DNA of 64,000 nt from Limanda limanda. Its lineage: Eukaryota; Chordata; Actinopteri; Pleuronectiformes; Pleuronectidae. Positions 37,806-49,549 of the stretch are shown here, piece after piece. The notes beneath the pieces are model-generated. The model was not told the origin of the DNA. It did not search any database and was given only the letters and a program-made list of their open reading frames with translations. The stretch lies in the NCBI RefSeq assembly GCF_963576545.1, contig NC_083653.1, forward strand, positions 16,847,139 to 16,911,138, written 5' to 3'. Position 1 is the stretch's first letter. Every line of letters starts with the position of its first letter. A program made the translations under genes and the position numbers.

Positions 37806-38549
37806 ATGGTGATTTCGGGGTTTGGCTCTGGCGAAGCTTTCGACTCTAGCCTGCCCCCGACTGACGATGAAGATTTTTACACCACCTTCTCCCTGGTAAC
37901 AGATAAGATCTTGACCACATCGGCCTATGAAGGTGGCTACAAAGCCCTCGCGCCCAAGTGGGAGGCCAAGGACTTGAGGCCTAGCAAAGCCTCTGAGGCA
38001 GGTAGGACTATACCCACCTCGCCTCTACCCGACCTCCGGGGCACACCACCGGCGGCGGTCCCCTCGGACACGCCACCCAAGCTGCCTGCTGGGAAAATGA
38101 ACAACCGCGAGGTAAAACCCCCGCAGCCGGACATAGTCCTGCTGCCCCTGCCCACATCCTTCGATGGGGACGGCACGAAGCCGCGGGGTCCCTTCATCAC
38201 CTCGCCCATGCTGCGCACGGTGCCCGCAGCCTTGCCCACTGTGCCCGGCGTGGTGCGGCGGGTTCCAGCAGGGGCTTCCGAGGTGATCCGGGAATCCAGC
38301 AGTACCACAGGCATGGTGGTGGGCATTGTCTCAGCCGCTGCCCTCTGCATCCTCATCCTCCTCTACGCCATGTACAAGTACAGGAACAGGGACGAGGGTT
38401 CCTACCAGGTGGACGAGACGCGCAACTACATCAGCAACTCGGCGCAAACCAATGGCGCTGTGGTGAAGGATAAAGCACCCAGCGCCAGCGCCAAAGGCAG
38501 CGCCGGTAGCAAGAGACCGAAAGACAAGGACAAGGAATATTATGTATAG
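37567..38549 (+). CDS. nrxn3: Neurexin-3 terminal exon: long stalk, TM, cytoplasmic tail
   Basis: Acceptor 'tttgctttccag' ends at 37566; the first two bases complete Gly, then 327 codons run to TAG (38547-38549). The long stalk begins [15 protein letters not shown], with [51 protein letters not shown] and [13 protein letters not shown]. These blocks are what I remember from neurexin-3, not neurexin-1 or -2. An Asp run from (GAT)11 is at 37770-37802. [11 protein letters not shown] precedes a 21-residue transmembrane segment (38313-38375). The cytoplasmic tail of 57 residues has [20 protein letters not shown], the region that binds protein 4.1, and ends KEYYV, the class II PDZ ligand for CASK, Mint and syntenin. 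An internal acceptor at 38228-38229 would give the short-stalk form. The product is a presynaptic adhesion receptor. Confidence 0.97.
37770..37802 (+). repeat. nrxn3: Coding (GAT)11 repeat, poly-Asp in the stalk
   Basis: Eleven GAT codons follow GATGATTGTGATGATGGT, giving an Asp-rich tract within the splice-site-5 long stalk. Mammalian neurexin-3 has only about three Asp at this position as I recall. All codons are GAT, the mark of recent slippage rather than selection at single codons. Confidence 0.95.
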
Positions 38550-40465
38550 AAATCCAGTCATTTCCCAACACATGAAAATAACTGTTTGGAACAAAGTTAT
38601 AAACATTTTGACAGTACCATATTGGCAACTGTGATTTAAAAAGGATAAAAAATCTCCTGAGAACTCAAGACTTGCTGAGTCACTGAAACATTTACTAAAG
38701 AACTTTGGCTTCTGGAAGCACACTTACTATTGTAAGCATTAGGGAGAGACAATGCAGTACAACTTCACCGGGACTCAACACAGACCTTTCAAAAGGAGTC
38801 CCTGCTGCAAACATTTGGCAGTGTGAATAATTATCACTCTTCAACATCCACACGACCCCAAGTGACTGTCGAGGAGGTGTGTGACCCTTGGAGATCTGAC
38901 AACCTTGTCCATTGTAACCCTGTAAAAATACGATCACTGTCATTTCAGCCATTCTGAGCATGCATGTGAGGTGTATGTGACGTGGTGCTGGCATCTGTGT
39001 AAGTGAGGGACCTCAAGAAACAATGATTGTCGGGAAAGTTGGAAGTCAAAACGTGATTTCACATTACAAATGGTTTCATTAAATGTAGCTGTCATGGATG
39101 GGATATGAGGTAAAGTATATGTACTTAAAGCTGTCTTTTAAGTTCTTTGTGTTTCTTTGGTTTGTTTTTTATATATTTGTTTGTAATTTATTTAGCGATT
39201 GAGTTTGGGTCTGTGTTTGTTTGGGAGGATGTCGTGCAGTCAGTGCTGGCTAGGCAGTGCTCAGTGACCGCTCAGCAGGATGTGATACAGTCATGTATCT
39301 CAATAGTCCCCTCTCCCTCCCTCACGTCTCGGCTAAGGATTGGGCTGCTGTGCATGGCATCCAAATACAAGATGGTGTTCAAGCGTGCGAAAGTGGAACC
39401 GCCAGGCAAATTGCACATTGTTACTTCTCTGAATTTTAAATCTCTGATAGGTTTTTCCCTTTTTCTTTCTTTTCATTTGTTTGGGTTCAGCTTTCTGACA
39501 AATATGCGTTATCACAATTTGTCCGGCCGAGATTTACTTTTTACAATCTTACTAAAAGAGAAACGTCCTGGCTAAAGACTCCAGTGTGAACAAGCGTGAT
39601 TCTATGTGTTGTCACAGACGACTGTGTCAAAAACAGCAAATATGTTTACATATTTTATTACATCATAGCCGTTGTGCTTTGCAGGTCAACATTGTACAGA
39701 AAATCCAAGATTCTGTTCAGTTTTTTTAAACCCACTTCTTGTACAGACAGACCATTTGATTTTTCTGCTGTAGCAACATGACAAAAAATTATTTTTATTC
39801 TTTCACCAGGAACACCTGGGGATAAAAAAAAAAAAAGATGTGCACAGGAACATTTGTTTAGGCCAGAGCAAATGTTGTTAGATTAGACGTCTCGTCTCTG
39901 GATGGTGTTTCTCTTCAGTCGCATGAATATTTGACCATCAAGTCGAACAGAAAACACCGCCCTCGGATCTTGTATTAGGGACTCCTCTTTATTCTCCAAT
40001 TAATTTCATCATGTGATTTATTTTTTTATTGGAAATTTAAAAACATCAGAACAAGAAAATAAAGACAGATAATGATGGATTTGTTGCTAGCACCTTACTG
40101 ACTTAACAGGTGTTTATTTTTGTTTCTATTCTTCCTTTTTTTAAACTGTGTCAATGTTCTCGTCTGCTCAACATGTCTATTTGCATTATATTTTTTTTTG
40201 CTGTTATTACGTAGCTTGATTTTATGTCTCATTTTTATGACATTACCCTCTGGCAATATGTTGTTGTTTTTTTAGTTTTTTTCAAATTTCATTATTAACT
40301 GCTGAAGTTATTTGTTCTCTTTTATCTTCAAGCAAAATCAGTCAGTGTTCACTTTGAGTTTTTGTGTTGGTACTTGACATTTTGACCAGTTATTTATTAT
40401 TGTCTTATGCTCCTTTGACTCCAAACGATTCCCCGAAATAAAAAAAATGTTGTTCCCAAAAACTT
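38550..40465 (+). other. nrxn3: nrxn3 3' UTR
   Basis: After the stop the sequence is non-coding and becomes very T-rich from about 39.1 kb. AATAAA occurs at 40058-40063 and at 40437-40442. The second is followed by the GU-rich 'tgttgttccc...actttttgg', which suits a cleavage site near 40460. After that the base composition changes. The UTR would be about 1.9 kb. Short runs near 39360-39420 look conserved-like but cannot be tested here. Confidence 0.7.
40437..40442 (+). terminator. Polyadenylation signal AATAAA of nrxn3
   Basis: Canonical AATAAA at the end of the T-rich UTR, with a GT/T-rich downstream element within 30 bases. An alternative upstream signal is at 40058-40063. Confidence 0.65.
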
Positions 40466-43400
40466 TTTGGATGTTGGAGTGCGGCTGGCTGTCACTCATC
40501 TATTGTTGTGGTGTGATCAGGTGGCGAAGCGGCGAGGAGATGGAGGTAGATACCATCTGCCCTGAAGATTATTCACCGAAACCAGATTTTTTCATCCATA
40601 CGCAATCACTTCAGTGATTTCCTTTTATACCAAAAAGGGTTATCATTTCTATTCAAATGAAGTCCGGAGCCGAGTAGCTCCGCGCTATCATTTAACTATA
40701 GATGATTATGCAAATTCATTCACTGATCATTGATGCAACAAGAGAGAAGAAAACGAGGGGAGAAAACGGTTATCGGGGGGGTCCAGAGTCTTCACCACAG
40801 CGGCGGAATAGCTTTAGGTTTCTTTAGAGCCAGGTCTTTGTGAGAGTGCACAGTTAAATGAGATTCTCCTCAACCATATGGGTGGGTTATGAGCAGCTCA
40901 ATGGCAGCAGCACCTGCTCTCCAAGCTCATTTTTACACTGTCCATATTTCGTGCAAATGGGCCTTCACAGAGCTGGTCATTAACTTGCAATAGCCCATTG
41001 ATGTAAGATATCAGAGTAGCATGTGTGAGTATATCCAGCGCGCACAATGACTACATATTAACTCATTCATTCATCCTGCCACAGGCAATGGGTACGCGGA
41101 GGCCATCAGGGATTCGTTCTACTCAGGGACTGTTCCCTACACTCTCAGACAGACCCACATATCAAGATTTGTTTTTTTCTTCACTCCGAATAAAATCAGG
41201 GGAAATTTGTTCTGCATAAGTCAACAAAATACAAAGTTAATGTGGGAGAAAATAACATTCATTTCGGCAATGACACTTCATCTCACCGCCGCAGTGCCCT
41301 ACAAAGGCAGAGAGATGAACTTCAAGAGCACTGGAATTCAGCAAAAAGGGTTTGAAGTGGCTGTGGTTGATGTTTGTAAAATAACAATGGTTCACATCAT
41401 GACCTATGTGTGGAAAGGGTCTCTCGTCTGACGACCCACAGAGTACATCACCCCGTCTGGTACTTCTCAGTGTGGTGGTGGACTTTCAGCTCAATACTGT
41501 GCACTGATCTGGCTCCCTCGCAGTAAAAAAAAAAAATAAAATGTTGCTTGCTAAACCTGCACCAAACTGAAGCCACAACATCCAGGATGCCAGCACTGTG
41601 AAGCACTATAGCAATTCAGGAGTCTCAATTGTCAATCACAAAAATGACAGAAACCATCTTTGAGAAATATGTATTTAATGTGTACTTTTCATTTGGTTCT
41701 TGCCCCATAATATGAAGGAGGGATTTATGACCTATACTTGAGCCAGCCACCAGATGGCGATCAAAATGTTTTAGCTTCACTTTTAGGGAGCTGATATGTC
41801 GTCCATCTTTAAACACAGTCTGTGTGACAGCTACGGAGAATATAACCGGCTCTGTGGTTCCCCTCAGCGATGCAGCATTACATATACATATATATATATA
41901 TGTTATAAAGACTGATGGAAAATAACATGACAGCCTGCCATTATGAAATCTACAATTTATGTTCCTTTAGCTTGTGTTTTATTGTATTTGAGAGATTCTG
42001 CTTTATTATTCATTTCTATTTCAGTTTTGTATTATTAAAACAAATTGTCCTCAATATTTAAGTCTATAAATATTTGATTTACTGAGTATAACACATGCTC
42101 TAAAATTATCTAAGGTACAGCAAATTCATGAGTCGCTTTGCTTGATATTTTATTCTCCTAAATGGTTTAGACATTTACAGGAACAGTTTGGGGGGGGGGG
42201 GATATAAGAAAATAAAGTTAGTTGTAGCTTTGGCTAACGGTGACTAGCTTCCACTGGTTGTAACACTCTCCCCATGCTGTCAGATTGGTTTGATGTTCAA
42301 CTCTCTTTTGCTCTCACAGCAAATTTAAACAGTTGTTTTCAGAGGTCAGCGTACCGGAACTTAACACAACACAAGCAAACTAAGAAAACCCAAAATTTGA
42401 CAACATATGCACTGCAAATACACACAACACTATAGACAATGCATATGCATAGTCATTATGAATATTATGCATAGATGTTAATGTTCTTGTGTTTTGTGTA
42501 TTTGTGTGTTTTTTGTAAAGCTGCTGTGTGTTGGCTCTCGTTCACGTGAGAGCTTCTCATTTTAAAAGTTGATATAGAGAACGTGAAGTTGTTTGCTGTC
42601 TCTGATTGGTTCCTTCTTAAACAAACTGTCCTGTCACTCAACATTCACGCTGAGCACCAGGTCACAACTTCTCTCCCTTCATGTGTTGACTGTCAGAGCC
42701 GATTCAGGATCAGGAGCATCTGTCAGAGACACTGGAGTATGGATATGAATCACAGTTTGACTGTGGACCTGTACACAAAGAAAGCTGGTGAGACGGCAGA
42801 TCAAAAATAATCCTGACATATGACAGAGGGCAGAGATTTAAATAAAAGGCAAATGTTATGAGGCACTTAGCGAGACAATCACATCCAGAGAAGAGAGAAA
42901 AAAAAACAAGCACAGACAAAATTAATTGCAGCATAAAGCACCACAGAAAAAGAGAGAATATAAGAAGCATTATTGTCAAGCCAAATATTTCTCCAAACAG
43001 CAAATAAATATTTGTTTTCGACTAATATTATAATCAAAATGAATCCAGGTCAGTGAATAGGAGCCCGTTAATGCAGAAAAAGCTTCCTGGCACAAACCCT
43101 GGAACAGTGAGGTATTGCTGCATTCACAGCTATTAGTCACTTTCAAATTTACACCAGCAGGGTGCCAGCGGAGGAAACATATCCATTTGATATTCACAAC
43201 CCATTTGCTTACACAGTTGTTGGCTGACAAAGTTTATTGATTGGATTTTATGTGTAGCAACCACTTTTCCTTTTAGTCAAATTAGCAGAACTCGATTACA
43301 TCAATCCCGCCGATGTCGGCCGGATAATTCATATCTTAATTGACAGAAAAACAATTTACATTTGCTAATGGCTTTTCCAAATGGATTTTCTGTGTGCGTT

Positions 43401-45420
43401 TGCCTGCATTAGCTGTGTACGGCCCCTGAAACGCCAACGAGGGAGCAGCCCGGCTCCCCTACATGCATTTAACGGATGACAGTTGACCTGTCATGAAATT
43501 TTACTTCATCTAATGAACTGGTTAATTCCACTTAAATGCATTTACGGCTTGTTATTTTTACCCCCCTTTCAGATACACAGTGGCAATGCAGTGCATCAGC
43601 TCTGTCACTGAGGTTTTGCTGCTTTCCTCCTGCAGGATGCTGTAACACAACTGTGTGCAGCTGCAGCGTGTTGTGGCTCCTGCAGACAACCTGCCTCTCC
43701 CTCTGTAAAGATCCGGGAGAGATGCTATATCCTCCACGGACACAGGCGAAGCAGCTGTGGAGGCGATGGTGATCAGTCCTGACAGGGAAAATATGAGCCC
43801 GCTGACCTTACCTCCACTATTATGAAGGACACACACACACACATGGACACACACACACACACACGTGCAAACCTCAGAAACAAGCGTGTGTGGGCGTGTG
43901 TACGCACTGGGCATGCTGAAGCCACATCAACGTTCACACAGGGAACAAAAGGCTCGGCGCTTGTGTGGGTTCAGCTTTCATCGTCGTCTCAGTGGGCGCA
44001 CACGGTGACACACTAATAGCAGGTGCAGTATATGTGCACTTAATTCACTTTGCATTTCTCCGTGCATGAGGAGGAGCACACCTCCCCTCTCTCTCCTCTG
44101 CTCCATCACTCAGCAGCTCTCGGTTAGCTCCTCAGCTCTAATTAACTGCCAAAATATGAATGTGCTAATCTGGGCTCTAAATCTTCAGTTCCACTGACAA
44201 AAGCTTTTACAGGCTGTCACGGCTGCATGACGAACAGCAGGGCCCGCTCGGCTAGAGGACACAGTGCCATCTAGGGACCAGGTCTGGCAGCTCCACAGGA
44301 TTTCACACAACCCATGTACTGGGCACTGAGAGTCGTACTTTTGCAGAGAACCTCCACCTGCACTAAAATCTACTGGTTTTTGACCAGTAGATTTAAGATG
44401 CTACTTGATATTTTTAATGGTGTTTGTCTGCTGTGTGACTCATCTTTGACAAGGTTCATCACTGGAGTGAAAGGAAAGCAGCTGTGTTTGTTCAGATTAG
44501 ACTGAGCTGCATACAAACATGGCTCCGTTGCTGCTCTGCAGTCAAGACGGAGCGAGTATGAGGGGGCACGATTAGGTGGGTGCACATTTATACTGTATGT
44601 GTTCTGTCTGTGTGTGTCAGAGAGTGATGTTCAGAACTGTGTGTGTGTGCTGTTTCTACTTACCAAGGAGACAGGCCTCCAATCTGAGCTTGACAGTGTG
44701 ATTGGATCCAGAGAGAATCCCAATGAAGCAATGAGCATCTCAGCGCCAGCTCCGCTCCCTGGGGCCCTACGGACGCAGGCCGGCCCCCGGCCCCCCCGGC
44801 CCCAGCCCATTTAGACCAGATGGAAAGTGAGGTGGGCGAGATGGGAGCAGACGAGTGAACTTCAAAACGTTTCAACTCCTGTGAAGGTGACTGCGGCAGA
44901 AGCAGCAGTAAATATGATTTGACGGTAAGCGACGGTGGCAGATAATTGTAGAGGCCGTGTAGAGGGAGCTCCGTGCAGCTTCAATCACATGTGCTGGGTT
45001 TGAATTCATGAAGTCACAACTCGGGTTTTAAGTTTGATGATAATTGAACAAAGGAAAAAAATCCACCAATCAGTGAGATATTTTCATCAGAATTGTCAAA
45101 AAAAAAGACTTGAGTCAGGCAGTTACTTGTAAGGTGACTTTCCTCCTGATCACACACACACGCCGAGTTCGATGCTGAATTCCACATGAGGCCTCCTGCC
45201 TCTCAACTGCCAGTCATAGCAAACAACACTCTGAGTTGCCAGGTTTTATAAAACTTTAAAAACATCCATCTGCTTGTCTTGGATGTCTGTTGGCCCGCAA
45301 GGTTCTGGAAGGATTCATGTGAGGTGAACAGAAACACAGACTCAGTTGGACCAGCTCTGAGATTTATTCAATTATGTGGCACCTTGGAAACTTAGATGAC
45401 TGGTAAAGACTTTGGTAAAG
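40466..45420. other. Intergenic sequence between nrxn3 and the L2-like LINE
   Basis: No coding gene was recognised. It contains small fragments only: an AT dinucleotide run at 41880-41902, a MITE-like fragment at 41735-41825 ending 'catctttaaacacagtctgtg', an 11-base G run near 42190, and CA runs at 43829-43865. A deiodinase (dio2) frame was looked for on both strands because of the expected gene order and was not seen. Confidence 0.6.
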
Positions 45421-45673
45421 TCTGCTTCACACTGCTAGAGCAGATTCTCTCTCCTCTGTCCTTATCCTTCTAGACCTCTCTGCTGCATTTGACACAGTGA
45501 ACCACCAGATCCTGATCTCATCCCTTCAGGACCTGGGTATCTCAGGCTCTGCCCTCTCCCTGCTCTCTTCCTACCTCAACGAACGCACTTATCGGGTAAC
45601 TTGGAGAGGATCTGTTTCTGAACCTTGTCCTCTCACTACTGGGGTCCCTCAAGGTTCGGTCCTGGGTCCTCTC

Positions 45674-46639
45674 CAGTGGCGGCTGGTGACATTTTTTTTG
45701 GGGGGGGCGCACTTGGGCGGCGCGGTTTAAATAGCCCACCGCAATGAGAAAAAAAAAACTCCGGGGTGCTCCGGGGACCTCCGGTCCGGTCCCCGGGGAC
45801 GTCCCGGTCCCCGGGGAGGTGCTCCGGTGCTTCGGGAGGTGCTCCGGTCCCGGTCTCCGGAGCACCGGAGGGAGGTGCACCCGGGAGGTGCTCCGGTCGC
45901 GTCCCGGTCGTCCCGGACGTCCCGGTCCCCGGGGAGGTGCTCCGGTGCTCCGGGAGGTGACCGAGACCGGGACGTCCCCGGGGACGGTCCCGGAGGAGCA
46001 CGTCCCCATGCACGTTAACATGTGGTTAAAAATTTCAGCTGATTATTACTGATCGATAAAACTACACACACGACACAGTAAACAACAATGCTTCTATCTG
46101 TCCACTGTCTGTCCTCTACCTGTCTCACTCAGTGCTCCGGGACCGGAGCTGCACCTCCGTGCAGATTAAAAGTATCTGCTAACTATGCAGCTCCTGTAGA
46201 TCAGTGATAAGGTCTCTGATTGGACAGTCCTGTCAGCATGATGTATAAGAAACCCTTTCATTGGCTGTAGACGCAAGTGAAGTGCGCCCATGGCTCGAAC
46301 TGTCATCCGCCATTGAGAAGCTGTCCTTGCTCAAATGTTCCTGCCCCTTTTGTTGGCTTCCATAGACTTCCACTTGCCCGGCGCCCACAGGGAGGAGTGG
46401 CTTCTCTCTCAGTGATAACGAATGGCAAATATATTACCAAATATAATATATTAAGTGGTTTTTGACAGGGGCTTACGGTCTCCGGCACACATTTAACGCC
46501 TTAAAACAGTACATTTCTTATTAAATTATTTGATATATAATGTTTTTTGACATGTCATTTTTTTTTTTTTTTTTTTTTTTTCACCTCAAAATTGTAGGGT
46601 GGGCGGCGCCCCGGCGCCCTGTATGACGAACCGCCACTG
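45674..46639. mobile_element. hAT-type non-autonomous element inside the LINE
   Basis: 966 bp bounded by CAGTGGCGG (45674-45682) and CCGCCACTG (46631-46639), inverted repeats of 9 perfect bases. Flanks carry the 8-bp duplication gtcctctc at 45666-45673 and 46640-46647. CAG-N-G ends and an 8-bp duplication define hAT. Removing the element and one duplication leaves the LINE frame uninterrupted across the GVPQGSVLGPL motif, so it landed in an intact LINE. Inside are a G/C-rich array (45765-46010) and a 23-base T run (46558-46580). No transposase was found. Confidence 0.88.
45765..46010. repeat. G/C-rich degenerate array in the hAT-type element
   Basis: Repeated variants of 'ggtccccggggaggtgctcc' and 'ggtgctccgggaggtg' with many CCGG, CCCGGG and CCCCGGGG palindromes and dense CpG. 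The long Pro/Gly/Arg-rich frames on both strands come from this array and are not genes. Confidence 0.85.
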
Positions 46640-47776
46640 GTCCTCTCCTCTTTTCTTTGTACACCAACACTCTCGGCTCTGTCATTCACTCACATGGCTT
46701 TTCCTACCATAGCTATGCTGATGACACCCAACTAATCCTGTCTTTTCCCCGATCAGAAACACAGGTAGCAGCACGAATCTCTGCCTGTCTGACTGACATC
46801 TCTCAGTGGATGACCGCTCACCACCTGAAGATTAATCTTGACAAGACTGAAATACTTTTCCTTCCAGGGACAAACTCTCCCACCCATGACCTGACTATTA
46901 ACTTTGACAACTCCGTGCTGACCCCCACTCAGACTGCTAGGAACCTGGGTGTGACACTCGACTGCCAACTCTCCCTTTCTGCCAACATTACTGCAACAAC
47001 GCGGTCCTGTAGATTCATGCTTTACAACATCCGGAGAATACGCCCCCTTCTCACTCAGAAGGCGGTGCAGGTTCTGGTCCAGGCCCTGGTCATCTCACGC
47101 CTCGACTACTGTAACTCCCTCCTGGCAGGTCTACCTGCTACTGCCATCCGACCTTTGCAGCTCATCCAGAATGCAGCAGCTCGACTGGTTTTTAACCAAC
47201 CTAAATTCACTCGCACTACTCCGCTCCTCCGCTCCCTACACTGGCTACCAGTGGCTGCCCGCATCCGGTTCAAAACACTAGTACTCGCATACCATGCTGT
47301 AAACAGATCAGGTCCAGTTTACATCCAGGACATGGTCAAACACTACACACCAGCACGTTCTCTCCGCTCTGCTTCAGCTAAACGACTCGTTCCTCCTTCA
47401 CTGCGAGCTAAACACTCATCAAAATCACGACTGTTTGCTGTCCTAGCTCCTAAATGGTGGAATGAGCTCCCACTCGACATCCGGACATCTGAAAGTTTAC
47501 ACATCTTTCGCCGAAAACTAAAAACACACCTCTTCCGACTGTACCTTGAATAAAAAAAAAAAAAAAAAACAACACTAACCACTTTTGAAAACTAACACTT
47601 TGGTAGCACTAAAATGGCACTTACTTATAGCACTCTGTAGTTTTGCTTTATTTCGAAGAAATTTTACTGTCTTGATTCTTGTTGTTCTTGGTTTGTACCC
47701 TCAGGGTTGAATGCACTTATTGTAAGTCGCTTTGGATAAAAGCGTCAGCTAAATGAAAAATGTAATGTAATGTAAA

Positions 47777-48590
47777 GTGTGAAACAGCTGATAACATGTG
47801 TAGCACCAAGTTCGTGGAGGATATGCTGCAGCATCACCTCTGAAAATGAAATGATACTCATTAAAGCTTCATGCTCATCTTTTATAATTGTAAGAAGTAC
47901 TCTTTTAGTATATGTGGATTCAGCTGTAGTGTCACTTCCAAAGAGACATCTGTTTTTTCACATTCTCCTTCACTCAGATTCAGAATCAGAATCAGATTCT
48001 GCTTTCTTAGCCAAGTATGTTTACACATAAAAGGGATTGACTCCAGTTCTAAGCAGCTCTCAGTACTCACAGAGAATGAGATAAACATCTTTAGGGTGGA
48101 GGACAGAAAAACAAAGTAAATAAACAAATTGGCTGTAGTTTATTTTCAAATCTATACATTTCAGTTTTCCTCAGTATTGTAATAATTAATGGTACCTTTC
48201 TCGTCCAATTATCTATCAGGACACATTTCTCTGTTGCAGCTGTCTCTTAGTCAATAACCAACCATGTTTAAAGCTCCTTCTGATCAGAATACTTTACCAG
48301 CAAATATTTGATCCATATTATTTTTTCATTTGTTCAAAAATGCCCGTCTTATTTTAGAAGTAGCTTTACTTGTCCCCTATTATACTACCTATAATGATAA
48401 ATATGACTGTGTTCTACGATCTCTAATTTTATCACTGACAATACTGACGTTACTCACTTTTATATTCTATGAACATTTGGGTCCAACAACATAGCAGACG
48501 ATCATATACAAACAAACACATAAAAAAAAAGATATATAAAGATATCAAAAGCTCATACTGTCATTAATACAGAATCAGTGAGTAGTAAAT
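47777..48590. other. Intergenic, with an inverted LINE-type tail
   Basis: Bases 47975-48060 read 'tcagattcagaatcagaatcag', then 'ttagccaagtatgtttacac', which is the reverse complement of a common fish retroelement tail; a + copy lies at 62555-62642. The rest is A/T-rich with nothing recognisable. Confidence 0.55.
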
Positions 48591-49549
48591 AGAGATGAGC
48601 CGGATACTCGGCTGAAACGAGTATCCGGTATGGATAAAGCACTTTTGCCGAGTACGATTATTCTACTAATCGGAGTCATTATCTGTGCTCGGACTGAATG
48701 AAAATCCTCACACAGCGTCACAGCGCTCCCCTTCACACACGGCTCTGCTCACTCACTCACAGAACAGCTCTCTGTCTCTCAGTCACTCAGGTTCACTGCG
48801 CATCGGGACTGTTCCATAGGCTCAATCAAGGAAGCAGAAATTATTCGTTCATTTCCCGACTGGGTCTTCGGGTACGAGTCTTTGGAAAATTTTTCACGAG
48901 ACCTGCAATGGCTCAGTAGAGGAGCGCTGGAGATGCGAGGGACGTTCGCTGTCTCCCGGAGAGGTGAGCACTCTGTGTTTTTGGTGTGGAGGGACGCGGG
49001 TTGTATTTGTTCGCGGGTCATGGTGACTGGTTTTGTTGTTTTCACTTTGCATTTACACTTACTTTACAGTAAAGTAAACCTCTATTAAATACAGTACAAC
49101 ATGACAGTTTGTATGGTTTGAAATTGTCATTTATTATCACACTGGCATTTAATTATCACGGCAAACAATTACACTGCACTAAACTTAAGGTGTTAGTGTA
49201 GGGTGAAAATGGCAGGGCCGGTCTGTATGACTTGTGGGCGAATGTGGTTCGCGTCTTTCTGTGCTGGGGACACAGAGTGTTCGTTTCTCCGGGAGACAGT
49301 GAACGTCCCTCGCATCTCACTCACACACACACACACACACACTTGGTGTGGAAATTATTTAAAAAAAATAAAAATAAAAAAATCATAAAAAAATTCAAAG
49401 TTAAAAAAGAAAGTTATGTTGAACCAGCCCACTTCCGGGTTAAATCACACCCACTTCCGGGTTAGGTCCCGCCCACTCCGAGTACGGATACGGATAATTC
49501 ATACGGTTAACAGATACAGATACAGATAATGCTGTACTCGCTCATCCCT
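48591..49549. mobile_element. DNA transposon-like element with inverted ends
   Basis: Left end AGAGATGAGCCGGATAC and right end (reverse strand) AGGGATGAGCGAGTAC are imperfect inverted repeats. Just inside both ends are further matching words (CGAGTATCCGG, CGAGTACGGATACGGATA). No clear target duplication was seen. Inside, 48931-48978 and 49271-49318 are inverted copies of each other. No transposase frame survives, so it is a non-autonomous or internally deleted element of unknown superfamily. Confidence 0.65.

Larger units (their letters stand above)
45425..47776 (+). mobile_element. 5'-truncated L2-like LINE, split by a hAT-type insertion
   Basis: Starting near 45425, the frame gives LLDLSAAFDTVNHQILISSL and TTGVPQGSVLGPL, the conserved front of the reverse-transcriptase palm. 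After a 966-bp insertion it resumes with [13 protein letters not shown], the catalytic Y-A-D-D, then [48 protein letters not shown] and [13 protein letters not shown], and ends HLFRLYLE with TAA at 47551-47553. This is the C-terminal half of ORF2 of an L2-type non-LTR retrotransposon. A 3' UTR follows with 'gtaagtcgctttggataaaa' and a TGTAA tail. The N-terminal endonuclease is absent through 5' truncation. Apart from the insertion the frame is open, so this is a fairly young but dead copy. Confidence 0.85.

Noticed and set aside
37937..38356. 139-residue - strand frame
   Set aside because: Shadow of the neurexin terminal exon, open because of its codon composition.
45542..46052. Pro/Gly/Arg-rich frames of 102-159 residues on both strands
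   Set aside because: They come from the G/C-rich array within the hAT-type element; frames are open on both strands because of composition.
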